Assembly (NCBI RefSeq): GCF_008638305.1
Contig: NZ_VTPZ01000001.1
Coordinates: 310,001 to 374,000, forward strand
Source: Pseudomonas profundi
GTDB taxonomy: Bacteria; Pseudomonadota; Gammaproteobacteria; Pseudomonadales; Pseudomonadaceae
Direction: 5' to 3'
DNA: 64,000 bases
The notes under the pieces were generated by a model, which saw only the letters and a list, made by a program, of their open reading frames with translations, was not told the DNA's origin and ran no database searches. Below are positions 63,404-64,000 of the stretch, in pieces (within the stretch, counting starts at the first letter, position 1; every line of letters starts with the position of its first letter). The translations under genes and the position numbers were made by a program.

Positions 63404-64000
63404 GTGAACCAACAAAAATTACAGTTACCGACCGCGCCCTATGATGTCCTGATCATTGGTGCCGGCCTGTCCGGAATCGGCGCCGCGCGTGCACTGACCA
63501 GTCAGTGTCCGGACAAGCACTACGCCATTCTGGAGGCGCGACACGCCATCGGCGGCACCTGGGATCTGTTCCGCTATCCTGGCGTCCGTTCCGATTCAGA
63601 CATGTATACGCTGAGCTACAGCTTCAAGCCCTGGCTGCACCGCAAGGCCATTGCCGATGGGCCGGATATCAGGCGTTATATCGAGGAAACCGCCGAAGAG
63701 TCTGGCATTACTCGCCATATTCGTTTTGGGCACAAGGTCACGGACGCAGCCTGGTCCAGCGAAGACGCCTGCTGGACCGTTACCGCACAAGTGACCCAGG
63801 CCGACGGGCAGACAGAGGAGCAGATTCTGCGCACTCGCCTGTTATCCCTGTGCGCGGGTTACTACAGCTACGATGAAGCCTATCGGCCGGTTTTTGCCAA
63901 CGAATCCGCGTTCAGGGGCAAGATCATTCACCCGCAATTCTGGCCGCAGGATCTGGATTACGCAGACAAGCGCGTCGTAGTGATCGGCAGTGGCGCTACC
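63404..64000 (+). CDS. Flavin monooxygenase, Baeyer-Villiger (EthA/AlmA-like) type, 5' part
   Basis: The first 199 codons of a flavoprotein cut by the window end. The FAD loop is GAGLSGIGAA (from residue 19), then GTWDLFRYPGVRSDSDMYTLSYSF. The Baeyer-Villiger fingerprint F-x-G-x-x-x-H-x-x-x-W-P is complete (FRGKIIHPQFWP, 170-181), and the NADPH loop begins VVVIGSGAT. This subgroup includes EthA and the long-chain alkane hydroxylase AlmA; which one cannot be decided from this part. The only plausible start is GTG at 63404, with a weak ribosome binding site. Likely regulated by the divergent TetR protein. Confidence 0.92.
   Translation, partial: MNQQKLQLPTAPYDVLIIGAGLSGIGAARALTSQCPDKHYAILEARHAIGGTWDLFRYPGVRSDSDMYTLSYSFKPWLHRKAIADGPDIRRYIEETAEESGITRHIRFGHKVTDAAWSSEDACWTVTAQVTQADGQTEEQILRTRLLSLCAGYYSYDEAYRPVFANESAFRGKIIHPQFWPQDLDYADKRVVVIGSGAT

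Overview
This window looks like chromosome from a gammaproteobacterium of the Pseudomonas/Halopseudomonas group. The evidence is high GC, an OprI-type lipoprotein, a 180-kDa-class NAD-glutamate dehydrogenase, RMF next to pyrD, and gene order that, from memory, matches several blocks of P. aeruginosa PAO1: the oprI-ldt-tesA-ybbA/ybbP-greB block, the dacB-rlmKL-rmf-pyrD block, gdhB with the divergent moxR/vWA operon, and the RND/YCF48-pepN-rhomboid-nadK-fadH block. Species-level placement is inference. Most of the window is ordinary core genome, and no prophage, plasmid, CRISPR array or large island is visible.

Layout. 1-2.5 kb: end of a DAHP synthase gene, a small GNAT protein and a GntP-family permease. 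2.5-9 kb: a 268-bp palindromic element, oprI, an L,D-transpeptidase, tesA divergent from the ybbA/ybbP exporter, and greB. 9-10.4 kb: a 475-bp inverted-repeat element filling the gap to a glutathionyl-hydroquinone reductase. 10.5-18.9 kb: deaD, tatD, dacB, rlmKL, rmf, pyrD and a DUF2835 gene. 18.9-24 kb: a second copy of the 268-bp element, then gdhB. 24-31 kb: a six-gene MoxR/DUF58/DUF4381/BatA/BatB-TPR/BatD operon. 31-46.9 kb: SDR, an RND/YCF48 pair, pepN, DUF2797, yeaC, rhomboid, phosphoesterase/nadK, DUF1853, a coiled-coil protein, and fadH divergent from an AraC regulator. 48-50.3 kb: a 26-codon acidic small ORF and a two-gene membrane module of unknown function. 50.5-54 kb: a cytoplasmic molybdopterin formate-dehydrogenase-like enzyme with its DUF1641 partner. 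54-54.9 kb: a tandem REP array and tRNA-Asp. 55.2-60.1 kb: an RND efflux pair divergent from a TetR regulator. 60.1-62.7 kb: two divergent L,D-transpeptidases. 62.7-64 kb: a TetR regulator divergent from a Baeyer-Villiger-type monooxygenase that runs off the end.

Themes. Envelope biology recurs: oprI, three L,D-transpeptidases, dacB, a YbbA/YbbP exporter and several RND pumps. Stationary-phase and stress biology also appears (rmf, deaD, moxR/Bat, stringent-type tRNA promoter). Both TetR genes have well-formed paired palindromes in their divergent intergenic regions.

The most unusual material is non-coding or very short. It comprises the covarying palindromic element in two copies, the 475-bp inverted-repeat element, the 126-bp REP array, an 8-codon ORF overlapping the moxR start, and the 26-codon small ORF. 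On the protein side the points to examine are the Cys-Gln (not Cys-His) active-site motif of the formate-dehydrogenase-like protein, the Asn-substituted MIDAS of the BatB protein, and the RND pump with a depleted proton-relay triad.
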